Of a DNA stretch of 36,327 nt, positions 8,052 to 16,936 are shown in pieces. Under the pieces are notes generated by a model, which was not told the DNA's origin, made no database searches, and worked only from the letters and a program-made list of their open reading frames with translations. Made by a program: the position numbers and the translations under genes. The stretch is from an uncultured Bacteroidales bacterium (GTDB lineage Bacteria; Bacteroidota; Bacteroidia; Bacteroidales; Paludibacteraceae), in the NCBI GenBank assembly GCA_903901975.1, contig CAIUTB010000092.1, forward strand, positions 1-36,327. The letters are read 5' to 3'. Each line of letters begins with the position of its first letter. Within the stretch, counting starts at the first letter, position 1.

Positions 8052-10835
8052 TCAAAACATTATACCTAACCCAGCTGATATTTCATAGTATTTAAATTCG
8101 ATATTCGATACTCCAACAGAGAACGTAAAAGTTTTACCGCCAAAGATTAACCCCGCTTCACTTTCCATTCCTGTTCCTAATATTGAATTGGTATCTCCTA
8201 AGTAAATTTGCTTGTATAAGCTATTGTCAGAATATTTATAAAGGCTTGCACTGATATAATGATTGTAATATCCAATTCCGGCACCAACATAAAGTGTTAC
8301 CGGACTGACATGCAACATGGCACCGACTACATATCCTACCCGACTATATTTTTCTACAATAGTTCCTGATGTAGAATAATAATAATTTGAGGGAATGTTT
8401 GCTGTAGTATAATCAATACTTTGTGGAGAGCCGCTCGTTTCATATTTTGCGTAAACGCCAAATGTTTTCATGTAGGCAACGCGTACCTGATAGGCCATAT
8501 TACTCAGAAACTCCGATTGAGTAGATATTAACGGAATTGCCGCACCTACTTCAATATACAAATGGCCTGTTTTCTTCGGTTTTAGTTTCACATTCAGACC
8601 ATTGTCTTCACAGCGTAGAGTATTAAGGGATTGGTCAAATCCTTTTTTCTCTATTTTAATTTTCATTTCTTTTTCCTTTAGTAATTGGCTCATAGGAGTA
8701 GTACCAATAATGCTGCCATCTACAATCACATTTGCTCCCGAAGGAATGGATGTGATAGATTTTGTTTGATTGCATTCGTACAGCTGAAACAACAAGGTAG
8801 TTGCGGATTCTTTACTAACCTCCACTTGCGATTCCTGGCTTATTTTTCCATCTGTTACTTTGATAATGTGCGTGCTATATGACAGCGCAATATCTTTAGG
8901 TGTTTTTCCGGAAGCAATTCCATCCACAAAAATATCAACCCCTGAAGGAATAGATTGAACTGTAAATACGAGTCCCAACGAAAGTTTTTCATCCAGTTTT
9001 GTTGTTTCATTTTCCCGAATAATCACTTTCTTTAATATACTTGATGAACCTTCTTTTCTTAATTCCACATCATAATTTCCTGTCGACAAGTTTGTGATAG
9101 TGCTTGGTGACAAACCACGTTCTTTGCCGTTAATTAGGATAGTTGCACCAATAGGGTCAGTGCTCACGTCGAGCGAACCAAAAGACTCAGCCGGTTCAAG
9201 TGTTATTCTCTGATTGTCGTCTTCGAATAATTCCACTTGTTGTGAAGCTGTTTTAAGTCCATCTTTTTTCACCTCAACCCGATAACTTCCTGAAGGAAGT
9301 TTGCCTTGCCAACTGCTCATTCCTTTGAATTCTCCATCAATATAAATCGACGCATATGAGTTGTTTGAAATATCCAGATTCCCGTAAGTAGTTGCAAATG
9401 TTAATGTGTAATTCGGATTATCAGACTCGCTCACAAGCAGATTTTTATACGCTTTATTTGAACCCTGTTCAAGTTTTATTTTATGATTACCGTAAGGAAC
9501 AGAACCGGTATAGGGCGTTGTTCCAACCATTACCCCATCAATGGTCAAGTTTGCCCCGCTTGGTTCGGAATTGATGGTTGTGCTTCGCCCATTAATAAGC
9601 GTTGCATTGATAATTGCAGTTTGACCTTCGGTAATTGTTGTTTTTTCAATAGCTGTAGAAAACCCCGGCAAGGAGATCTCAGTACTGTATTCACCAATAA
9701 GCATATTTCGCAAAGTGGTGGGTGTTTGTCCCATAATCTTTCCGTTAATTTTTATGGTCGCTTCAAAGGGATTACTAATCACTTTTAGGTTTCCGGTACG
9801 AGCCTTAGGTTTTAAAGTAATGTTTACCGGAATGCCTATTTCGATAGCTTTACTTTCAGTAGCAGTAGTATACTTTTCTAACTTTGCCTCAAAAGAATAT
9901 ACCGCAGGAGTTAATCTTCCTTGCCAGTTTCCATTGGCTTTAAAGATGCCGTTAATATAAATATCAGCCTTTGGGTCTGATTGTAAGGTGACTTCTGAAA
10001 AAGCCGGATTCATATTAATAACCACCTGTTTTGTTTCACCAGGAATTACTGTCAGCTTTTGAGAAGTTGTTTCATACAGATCATAACTTACTTTCACGGT
10101 ATGCTCGCCCGCGGGTACCATTTCGAGTTTGCAAGGTGTTATTTTGCCTGTTGGCATACCGTTCATACTCACTTTAGCTCCATTCTCTGGAGTGCTTGAT
10201 ATTAGCAGTGTCCCATAGTTTGGTTTCAACTGCAGTTTAATAATTTGTTTTTGATCGCCTGGTTTCAATTCCACAATCCCGGCTTCGTTAATATATAGTT
10301 CTTTTTGGAGGCGGTAAGTGTATTTCCCTATTGGAAATTCGTTTTGATAAGGCGTTTTACCAACCGGTTGGTCGTTGATATAAACATCGGCACCGGTTGG
10401 ATCGGTATTAATCAACAGCCATTGTGTATCCATTTCGTTTTTTTCTATCGTGGTCACCACTTTATCAGTTGTCAAAATCAGTTCATACACCGTGGCCTTC
10501 TCCACCGACATAGGAAACATGTAATCTCTCAGGAAACCAAGAACAGGATGTGCAATGGTGATTCGTTTGGTTGAAAATGGTACGTATACCCAAATTTCAC
10601 CTGTTTTCTGAACAGTTTTCATAATGCCAATCTGTCCGCAATCGAATGTGAATCCTGTTTGGGAAGTGACCACTTTGATGATGGCACATAAATCGCCATT
10701 TTGATCTTTAATCGATTCATTTAAACGGGCATCAAGATCTGTTTCGAGCTTTCTGAACGATTTTACGCTAATCTCTGCGAATAAAGATCCACTAAGGCAT
10801 AGAAGCAAAACGAAGGATAATAATTTCTTAATCAT
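8052..10835 (-). CDS. Nine-PEGA-repeat protein ending in an outer-membrane barrel
   Basis: 927 aa with a signal peptide (LLCLSGSLFA|E, residue 20). Residues 25-137 are a conserved N-terminal domain (FRKLETDLDARL, DQNGDLCAIIKV, GEIWVYVPF, HPVLGFLRDYMFP). Nine PEGA repeats follow at about 140, 209, 281, 348, 417, 485, 553, 623 and 692, each with the pattern sxPxGAxVyIdGxxxGxTP..l..GxHxvxv. PEGA domains are surface-layer or cell-wall-associated Ig-like modules. Residues 756-927 are alternating strands ending in AGLGIMF, an outer-membrane barrel with a C-terminal Phe. It is a tandem paralogue of the 739-aa gene 62 bp upstream, with about nine in ten residues identical over the first 370. It could be a periplasmic rod hanging from the barrel. 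Confidence 0.92.
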   Translation of the reverse strand: MIKKLLSFVLLLCLSGSLFAEISVKSFRKLETDLDARLNESIKDQNGDLCAIIKVVTSQTGFTFDCGQIGIMKTVQKTGEIWVYVPFSTKRITIAHPVLGFLRDYMFPMSVEKATVYELILTTDKVVTTIEKNEMDTQWLLINTDPTGADVYINDQPVGKTPYQNEFPIGKYTYRLQKELYINEAGIVELKPGDQKQIIKLQLKPNYGTLLISSTPENGAKVSMNGMPTGKITPCKLEMVPAGEHTVKVSYDLYETTSQKLTVIPGETKQVVINMNPAFSEVTLQSDPKADIYINGIFKANGNWQGRLTPAVYSFEAKLEKYTTATESKAIEIGIPVNITLKPKARTGNLKVISNPFEATIKINGKIMGQTPTTLRNMLIGEYSTEISLPGFSTAIEKTTITEGQTAIINATLINGRSTTINSEPSGANLTIDGVMVGTTPYTGSVPYGNHKIKLEQGSNKAYKNLLVSESDNPNYTLTFATTYGNLDISNNSYASIYIDGEFKGMSSWQGKLPSGSYRVEVKKDGLKTASQQVELFEDDNQRITLEPAESFGSLDVSTDPIGATILINGKERGLSPSTITNLSTGNYDVELRKEGSSSILKKVIIRENETTKLDEKLSLGLVFTVQSIPSGVDIFVDGIASGKTPKDIALSYSTHIIKVTDGKISQESQVEVSKESATTLLFQLYECNQTKSITSIPSGANVIVDGSIIGTTPMSQLLKEKEMKIKIEKKGFDQSLNTLRCEDNGLNVKLKPKKTGHLYIEVGAAIPLISTQSEFLSNMAYQVRVAYMKTFGVYAKYETSGSPQSIDYTTANIPSNYYYSTSGTIVEKYSRVGYVVGAMLHVSPVTLYVGAGIGYYNHYISASLYKYSDNSLYKQIYLGDTNSILGTGMESEAGLIFGGKTFTFSVGVSNIEFKYYEISAGLGIMF

Positions 10836-10897
10836 AAGATTAATTTTATGTAGTTTATTTATTATTTATCTTGCAATATATTATCATTTTTTTTTAT

Positions 10898-13117
10898 CTA
10901 GAAACCAAGTCTGTACATTAATTCAAAAATTGTATTTCCTCCAGTTATAATTCTAACATCTAAATTACTTCTAAAGTTACCATATCCTAACCCTAAAGCA
11001 ATTCCAGTTGCTCCTGACAATCCCAATAAATCTAAATTAGCACCAATTTCTCCAAAAAGACTAGACTTTTTTGTAAAGTTTCCTATACATGCCATATTGT
11101 TAAATCCACTTAAACTCAATTCGGTTTTAGAAAAAATCCAATTTGCATATTTAATATCCATTCCTATACCGATGTCAAATATTGTAGCACTGTTAAGTCC
11201 AATTTGACCACCAAGTGAAGCAAAATCTTTAAATTTAGCCTTCTTTTTTGTTGTCAAATCTGAACTAACAGGATTTGATTGGACAGGTGTTAATTTGACT
11301 TCTGTTAAAGTTGTGTTGGTTTCCGTTTTTAAAGGTTGTTCCAGAATCAATGTAAAATCGGTTTCACCTCCATATTGAGAAACAGTAATATTTTTTTCAG
11401 ATTTCAAATTATTTTGTTCAATTCGTACGGAGTGATTTCCAAAGTTTAATTTGCCTGTGTAAGGAGTGTGACCTACCAATTTAGAGTCAATAAAAAGTGA
11501 TGCTCCTGTTGGAGACGAACCAATACTAACTTCACGATCTAAACTTGGAGCTTCTTTGTTTTCAATTACAGCATTCATTGATTGTTCAAATGCTTTTTGT
11601 GCAAAAGTTAAATTGAATTCAGTTTCACCTCTGGTTGGTTCAATAGTAACAGTTTTATTGATTTTTTCTATTCCCTGTTGTAGCAGTAAATTGTGGCTTC
11701 CAATTGTCAAAACCCCATTGTAAGGAGTTTTACCAACAAAAATACCATCAATACTAACTGTAGCACCAGTTGGGTTTGAAGTTATTGTGGCTGTTCGTTC
11801 GGTAATGGTCTTAATTACAGGAGCAGAATTTATCGGTTTTGGATTCTCCGGTTTAGCACTTTCAGAACTTGAGTATGTCAGAGTTGAATTTAAAATGTTG
11901 GTAATTCCTTCATTGACTGTTACGGTTTCAGTTTTTGTCAGGTATCCCTGTCGGGATAGTTCAACTGTATAATCACCGGTAATTAACTTTCTCAATGTTA
12001 CAGGCGTTTGACCCATAAGTTCTCCATTTAATTTAACAGTGGCTTCAAACGGAGTACTTATTACTTTTAAATTACCGGTTCTAGGTTTCGGTTTTAAGGT
12101 AATGTTTACGGGAATACCTATTTCAATGGTTTTATTTTCAGAAGCTGTACTATACTTCTCTAATTTTGCCTCAAAAGAATAAACAGCAGGAGTTAATCTG
12201 CCCTGCCAGCTTCCATTGGCTTTAAAAATACCGTTAATATAAATATCGGCCTTGGGATCTGATTGTAAAGTGACCTCTGAAAAAGCCGGATTCATATTGA
12301 TAACTACCTGTTTTGTTTCGCCTGGAATGATGGTTATACGTTGGGAAGTGGTTTCGTAAAAATCACAACTAACTTTAAGTGTATGATCACCCGCCGGAAC
12401 GGTTTCCAGATTACAAGGAGTAGTTTTGCCGGTCGGTATTCCATTTAGACTTACTTTAGCTCCATTTTCAGGAGTACTTGTTATTTGTACTGTACCATAA
12501 TTAGGCTTCAACTGTGATTTGATGATTTGTTTTTGATCCCCGGGCTTTAATTCTACAATTCCTACATCGTTAATATATTGATCTTTTTGTAAACGATATG
12601 TGTATTTGCCAATCGGAAACTCATTCTGATAAGGCGTTTTGCCTACAGGTTGGTCGTTAATATACACATCAGCGCCAATTGGATCGGTATCAATCAGCAA
12701 CCATTGTGTATCCATTTCATTTTTTTCAATGATGGTCACCACTTTGTCGGTTGTCAAAACCAGTTCATACACCGTGGCCTTCTCCACCGACATAGGAAAC
12801 ATATAATCTCTCAGAAAACCCAGCACAGGATGTGCAATGGTGATTCGTTTGGTTGAAAATGGAACGTATACCCATATTTCGCCCGTTTTTTGAACGGTTT
12901 TCATAATGCCAATCTGTCCACAATCGAATGTGAATCCTGTTTGGGAAGTGACCACTTTGATGATGGCGCATAAATCGCCATTTTGATCTTTAATCGATTC
13001 ATTTAAGCGGGCATCAAGGTCTGTTTCGAGCTTGCGGAACGTTTTAACATTAATCTCTGCAAATAAAGATCCACTAAGGCATAGTAGCAAAACGAAGAAT
13101 AATAGTTTCTTAATCAT
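10898..13117 (-). CDS. Six-PEGA-repeat protein, paralogue of the next gene with a different barrel
   Basis: 739 aa. The signal peptide, N-terminal domain (25-137) and first four PEGA repeats (to about 413) are nearly the same as in the downstream 927-aa protein. Repeats five and six lie at about 443-505 and 530-592, separated by Ser/Pro/Lys-rich linkers (414-440 and 593-630). Residues 632-739 alternate as membrane strands and end in FELMYRLGF, a C-terminal Phe as in barrels, but this segment is unrelated by eye to the barrel of the other copy. It is therefore a tandem duplicate with a divergent membrane end. It follows the 632-aa LPP20-like gene by 31 bp. Confidence 0.92.
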   Translation of the reverse strand: MIKKLLFFVLLLCLSGSLFAEINVKTFRKLETDLDARLNESIKDQNGDLCAIIKVVTSQTGFTFDCGQIGIMKTVQKTGEIWVYVPFSTKRITIAHPVLGFLRDYMFPMSVEKATVYELVLTTDKVVTIIEKNEMDTQWLLIDTDPIGADVYINDQPVGKTPYQNEFPIGKYTYRLQKDQYINDVGIVELKPGDQKQIIKSQLKPNYGTVQITSTPENGAKVSLNGIPTGKTTPCNLETVPAGDHTLKVSCDFYETTSQRITIIPGETKQVVINMNPAFSEVTLQSDPKADIYINGIFKANGSWQGRLTPAVYSFEAKLEKYSTASENKTIEIGIPVNITLKPKPRTGNLKVISTPFEATVKLNGELMGQTPVTLRKLITGDYTVELSRQGYLTKTETVTVNEGITNILNSTLTYSSSESAKPENPKPINSAPVIKTITERTATITSNPTGATVSIDGIFVGKTPYNGVLTIGSHNLLLQQGIEKINKTVTIEPTRGETEFNLTFAQKAFEQSMNAVIENKEAPSLDREVSIGSSPTGASLFIDSKLVGHTPYTGKLNFGNHSVRIEQNNLKSEKNITVSQYGGETDFTLILEQPLKTETNTTLTEVKLTPVQSNPVSSDLTTKKKAKFKDFASLGGQIGLNSATIFDIGIGMDIKYANWIFSKTELSLSGFNNMACIGNFTKKSSLFGEIGANLDLLGLSGATGIALGLGYGNFRSNLDVRIITGGNTIFELMYRLGF

Positions 13118-13148
13118 AAGATTATTTATTATGGTTATTTTTTAAGTA

Positions 13149-15047
13149 TTAAAAATCCGATAATCCATAAATGCTGCCATCCGGATTTTTCTCGGGTTGC
13201 CAGGTACGGACATGAATCTGAGGTGAAATAGTATCTGAAAGATCAATCAGTAAGAATAAATAGCCTGAATCACCGTAATTAGTCGAGAAATAATCCTGTT
13301 TAATCTGAATTCCATATATATCATTGCTTTTGCCGGAACGACGAACCATATTATCGGCAAAACGGATATTGATATATTCATTGCTTTTAAATGAATATTC
13401 CAGATTTTTCAGGTACTTGGCTTTTGTCAACCGATTGTATTTTACAATGCTATTATTTAAGAATTTGTTTTCGGGCGTGTTATTCACTTTCGTTACAGTT
13501 CCTGTGATAATAAGCGCATCGTCTGAAAATATTTTCTGAATGTAATCGAGCCGTTTCAGTGAATAAGCTGTTTTATAGTTTTCCATAAAGCTCATTATCA
13601 ACATCCGTGTTTGTTGTGACCAGTTCGTGTTTGCTGCAATATCGTCAACAGCCAATTTCGACAAACTGAAAGTAAGATTACATATTTTGTTGTCTTTGTC
13701 AAAATAAAAAACTACATTTTCAACGAATGTCCGGTTGTTTGATTTAAAATTAAAACTCATGGGAATGGAGCGACAGATGACTAATTGATCGTATTGGTAA
13801 TATTTTAAATCAATCATTTTCAATATTCTGGCATTGCCGTATTCCATTAATTTTTGAAAAATAGAATAACCGTCATCTGAAAAAAGACCTTGAGCCGCTT
13901 CGTAATTTTTAGTATTAATAGCTGCAATTATCTTTTTCATAACCGCATCTTTATCCGCAACATTAGTCAATATATTCATTGAATTAATACCTGCTTTCGG
14001 CACTTGTTCTGCTTCCACTGTCAGAGCTGCAGGAGTAGTTGTAACAGAATTTACGGCAATACTATTGGTCTCACTAACATTATTTGTTTGAGCAGTGCTT
14101 ACTCCCGGGGGCAATGTTGTAATCGGTTTTGTCGTTTTTGTATTGACAATCATGTAACTGCTTTTGTATGGAACCTGAGGAATTTTTTGCATAACATCGC
14201 GCAATTCCATATCGATATTTGCTTCACCCTCAAAAGCATATTCCATTTTTATCCGAATGTCAGTTCCATTATCGGTCCGGGGTAATTCAATCACACCTAC
14301 CCCGTCTTTTGCACTCACTATATTTGACCAGTCTTGTCCACCCCAATAGGTGTAATCGAAGCTATGAACTGGTTCATTTTTATAACGAATATCAAGCAGG
14401 CAATTGGTATAATTATCCTTTTTTTCAACCTCATCGATCTTGATCATCATATTAGAAAAAATCTGATTTATCTCTACCGGAAGCCAGGTTATCAACAGTA
14501 CTTCTTCGCCTGTAGAACTTGTCATTCTTATATCCGATGCGTCGGGATGACTTCTCAGTAAAGTTTGAGCCCAATAATAATACCGAAGTGCATCAGCAAT
14601 CTGAATGTTTTTCAGGGCTGCCTCTCCATTATGAGCCAGTTCTATAAGTTTATTTTTTCGTGATTCAAAAACTTTGGCAATTTCAGTTCTTCTTACATAT
14701 CGAAACACTTTGGTATCGGGTTCATTTTGCACAATAACTCGTTCGGTATTTTTCAAGGTAGCACTCGAGTAAGTTTTCAATACATCATTAACCGTTTCTT
14801 TAAATTTGTCGCCAGTCTCGGAAACTGTTTTCTCGAATCTGCTCTCAACCTGTGTCGAAATTTGCCCAATGATGTCAGCCAATGCAATCTGATCTGCTTC
14901 TTTCAGCGTGGCACCGCTGCCTTCACCCCAGATGAAATTCTCACGATCTGCTTTTATTTCAGCTATATTTTGAGCTTTCAGTTCGTTAGGTAGAAAGCCT
15001 ATAAAAATATATCCGCAGATGAACAACAATACTTTTTTATTAATCAT
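13149..15047 (-). CDS. LPP20-like protein with two NTF2-like C-terminal domains
   Basis: 632 aa with a signal peptide ending near LKA|Q (residue 25). Residues 35-130 are LPP20/FlgT-N-like: FIWGEGSGATLKEADQIALA, a long amphipathic helix and FRYVRRTEIAKVF. A helical hairpin (131-168, with ADALRYYYWAQTLL) resembles the helices after the LPP20 domain in the 427-aa protein. Residues 195-290 are beta-rich and 300-360 are a Thr/Val-rich linker. Two NTF2/SnoaL-like segments follow: 365-462 (AAINTKNYEAAQGLFSDDGY) and 480-617 (LKRLDYIQKIFSDDALIITG through IHVRTWQPEK). The second is, from memory, a segment common in uncharacterised Bacteroidota exported proteins. No catalytic residues can be claimed. 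It sits between the DUF2135-like gene (45 bp) and the first PEGA gene (31 bp). Confidence 0.88.
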   Translation of the reverse strand: MINKKVLLFICGYIFIGFLPNELKAQNIAEIKADRENFIWGEGSGATLKEADQIALADIIGQISTQVESRFEKTVSETGDKFKETVNDVLKTYSSATLKNTERVIVQNEPDTKVFRYVRRTEIAKVFESRKNKLIELAHNGEAALKNIQIADALRYYYWAQTLLRSHPDASDIRMTSSTGEEVLLITWLPVEINQIFSNMMIKIDEVEKKDNYTNCLLDIRYKNEPVHSFDYTYWGGQDWSNIVSAKDGVGVIELPRTDNGTDIRIKMEYAFEGEANIDMELRDVMQKIPQVPYKSSYMIVNTKTTKPITTLPPGVSTAQTNNVSETNSIAVNSVTTTPAALTVEAEQVPKAGINSMNILTNVADKDAVMKKIIAAINTKNYEAAQGLFSDDGYSIFQKLMEYGNARILKMIDLKYYQYDQLVICRSIPMSFNFKSNNRTFVENVVFYFDKDNKICNLTFSLSKLAVDDIAANTNWSQQTRMLIMSFMENYKTAYSLKRLDYIQKIFSDDALIITGTVTKVNNTPENKFLNNSIVKYNRLTKAKYLKNLEYSFKSNEYINIRFADNMVRRSGKSNDIYGIQIKQDYFSTNYGDSGYLFLLIDLSDTISPQIHVRTWQPEKNPDGSIYGLSDF

Positions 15048-15092
15048 AATGCTTGGTTTAATTTAGAAGAAGAATGCAAAGTTGGCTATCCA

Positions 15093-15866
15093 TTAATTTT
15101 CCCCGGAAACTTTATTTACATCAATCACTTCTCCATGTTTGATTTCGAATACGGTCCATACATTGCCTGTTTTATCACGTGGGATATAGAATGTGTCTTT
15201 TAGTTCATTGTTGTTGTAAATTCGCAAAACGGCCTTACTGCGTGACAGATTTGACGTTTTGGGATTTGAGCTGTCACTATAGTCGTGTACAAAGCAACTG
15301 TAACTCGCTGTATTATCAGTTTTGTTTATAGTGATAGTTTCAGGTCCGAATCCATCCATATCATCCCTGTCGAGTTGGGCAGTTCCATCGGCTGATTTCA
15401 GCATATCATGAAAAGAAATATGGTAAGAGCCTGATTTTATGAGATGTAAATCGAGATCAGCGGGTGATTTATCCCAGTCAAGAACAATGCGTATAGCTCC
15501 AAGCTCCGTGCGTGGACAAACCGAAAAACGATTATAAAAAATCGTTTCGGCTATTACTTCAAACTGATAACTGGCAGATATATACTCGTTTTTTGAAAAC
15601 GTAAAAGCATATTTTCCATCTTTTACTTTAGCGAATCTCACTTTCCCGAAAGCGTCAGAACTAAATTCTCCAATTTCGGCAAGTGTGATTTTAGCATCTT
15701 TTACCGGTTGTCCTGTTTGGGCATCAAAAAACCGTAAGGTCAGTTTCCCATCATTCATTTCAGATTCTGTATCTTCCAATACATCAATCATTTTGGTATA
15801 TTGTGCCAATAAATTGAGTGGCAAAAGACACCCTAGAATCATACAGAAAAAAGTAAAATTTTTCAT
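15093..15866 (-). CDS. Exported DUF2135-like (YfaP-type) protein with carboxypeptidase-regulatory-like domain
   Basis: 257 aa with a signal peptide (LPLNLLA|Q, residue 21). Residues 42-105 fit a carboxypeptidase-D regulatory-like beta sandwich (RFFDAQTGQPVKDAKITLAE, FGKVRFAKVKDGKYAFTFSK). Residues 124-240 match the DUF2135/YfaP pattern: LDWDKSPADLDLHLI (129-143), then LDRDDMDGFGPETITI (165-180), with clustered Asp that would suit metal binding. The DUF2135 call rests on remembered motifs of that family. It is short for a complete surface protein and is probably a periplasmic or surface-associated accessory. Gaps of 18 bp and 45 bp place it firmly in the operon. Confidence 0.85.
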   Translation of the reverse strand: MKNFTFFCMILGCLLPLNLLAQYTKMIDVLEDTESEMNDGKLTLRFFDAQTGQPVKDAKITLAEIGEFSSDAFGKVRFAKVKDGKYAFTFSKNEYISASYQFEVIAETIFYNRFSVCPRTELGAIRIVLDWDKSPADLDLHLIKSGSYHISFHDMLKSADGTAQLDRDDMDGFGPETITINKTDNTASYSCFVHDYSDSSNPKTSNLSRSKAVLRIYNNNELKDTFYIPRDKTGNVWTVFEIKHGEVIDVNKVSGEN

Positions 15867-15884
15867 ATCTGTAAATTTAAAATG

Positions 15885-16874
15885 TTAGCGTCCCGGAAAT
15901 TCTGTTTTTATTTTGGTATATAAATTGTTTTCAAAATAAATGCCACCGATAAGGGTGGAGCTAAACTGAAAAAATCCGCTTTCACGATTCAGTGAAATTA
16001 ATTTATTCTCAAACCGGTCACCAACTTGTTTCATCTTAAGAAACTGTGGTTTCAGTTGCGACGACAAGGCTGAGTAAATTCCATTGGCAAATGCAAACCA
16101 AAGTCCATCCATAGTGCCAAAAGGCTTGTCATCAAATCCTGTTGTGTCATTTTTACAATTGGGTTCAGTTACATAAAATAGTTTAAATCGACTGTTATCA
16201 ATTTTTAGTGAATCATAAACTAAATCCTGACTTATCCAGCGGTTATTGCTTAAATAATAGGTCATCATTTCTGAATGACCTTTTGTGTCACCTGAGTAAA
16301 TAACAGAGGTTTTTATGTAAATTTTCGAATTGGTTTTGTTGTTTCCATCCACTTCTGTTTCTTTGTTGTAGAGCTCTATTGAACCATTAAAACGAATCCG
16401 CTCAACAGACTTTGGGTGTGTAGAATCAATTTCCAACTTAATAATAATCTCACCACTTTTCAGCTGTATTGTATTCAACACTTTTATTGACGAGACTGCT
16501 AAATTGCATTCATTTTTCAACTCGCAAAATTCCTCGTAGTTTGAAGATGTACTTAGGGCCGTAGCGTCATTGAAAAAATCACTCATACCACGTGCCAGTG
16601 AATTTTGCAATGCATAAACTGACAATGCTCTCATGTAAGCCTGTTGGTATGCTTTTGCTGAATCCATTCTTGGCTCTGAAATTCCAACATATCCATTTGA
16701 TATATAATCACTAAAATCACAGGGTAGCATTACTTTCAATGATGTCAGAGCCGCACTCTGTTTTTTTTTAATATCGGGTAAAGTGTTCAATACATCACGA
16801 ATAGAATTCTGCGAAAATAATCCCACGCAACAAATTTGAAAAGTTAATATAAAAACAAGCTGTCGCACTGGCAT
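15885..16874 (-). CDS. Exported LPP20-like protein of unknown function
   Basis: 329 aa. The signal peptide is MPVRQLVFIL..CCVGLFS|Q (residue 21). Residues 55-150 fit a divergent LPP20 domain: YISNGYVGISEPRMDSAKAY (57-76), an Ala-rich helix AYMRALSVYALQNSLA (79-94) and an IIIKLEIDSTHPKS strand-helix (143-156). Residues 160-240 are beta-rich; 250-329 hold a WFAFANGIYSALSSQL helix. Codons 36-38 (KKK) form an A9 homopolymer (16761-16769), a potential frameshift point near the N-terminus. The start codon lies 15 bases beyond a 12-bp hairpin in the mRNA. The nearest upstream gene is the LPP20 lipoprotein, 62 bp away. Confidence 0.83.
   Translation of the reverse strand: MPVRQLVFILTFQICCVGLFSQNSIRDVLNTLPDIKKKQSAALTSLKVMLPCDFSDYISNGYVGISEPRMDSAKAYQQAYMRALSVYALQNSLARGMSDFFNDATALSTSSNYEEFCELKNECNLAVSSIKVLNTIQLKSGEIIIKLEIDSTHPKSVERIRFNGSIELYNKETEVDGNNKTNSKIYIKTSVIYSGDTKGHSEMMTYYLSNNRWISQDLVYDSLKIDNSRFKLFYVTEPNCKNDTTGFDDKPFGTMDGLWFAFANGIYSALSSQLKPQFLKMKQVGDRFENKLISLNRESGFFQFSSTLIGGIYFENNLYTKIKTEFPGR
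16761..16769 (-). repeat. A9 homopolymer inside the 329-aa gene
   Basis: Nine A on the coding strand (T9 on the plus strand) span codons 36-38 of the 329-aa exported protein. Such tracts are slippage-prone. The reading frame is intact in this sequence. Confidence 0.7.
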
Positions 16875-16889
16875 TCTCTTAATTTAATT

Positions 16890-16919
16890 ACAGATCCTCT
16901 CCCTGAAGAGAGGATCTGT
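16890..16919 (-). other. Perfect 12-bp hairpin between two cluster genes
   Basis: ACAGATCCTCTC (16890-16901) and its exact complement (16908-16919) flank a 6-base loop. In the mRNA it lies 17 bases after the lipoprotein stop codon and 15 bases before the start codon of the 329-aa gene. It lacks a T-run on the minus strand, so it may be an RNA-stability or differential-expression element, or a weak terminator allowing read-through. Confidence 0.7.
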
Positions 16920-16936
16920 TGTATTCTTGCATTCTA

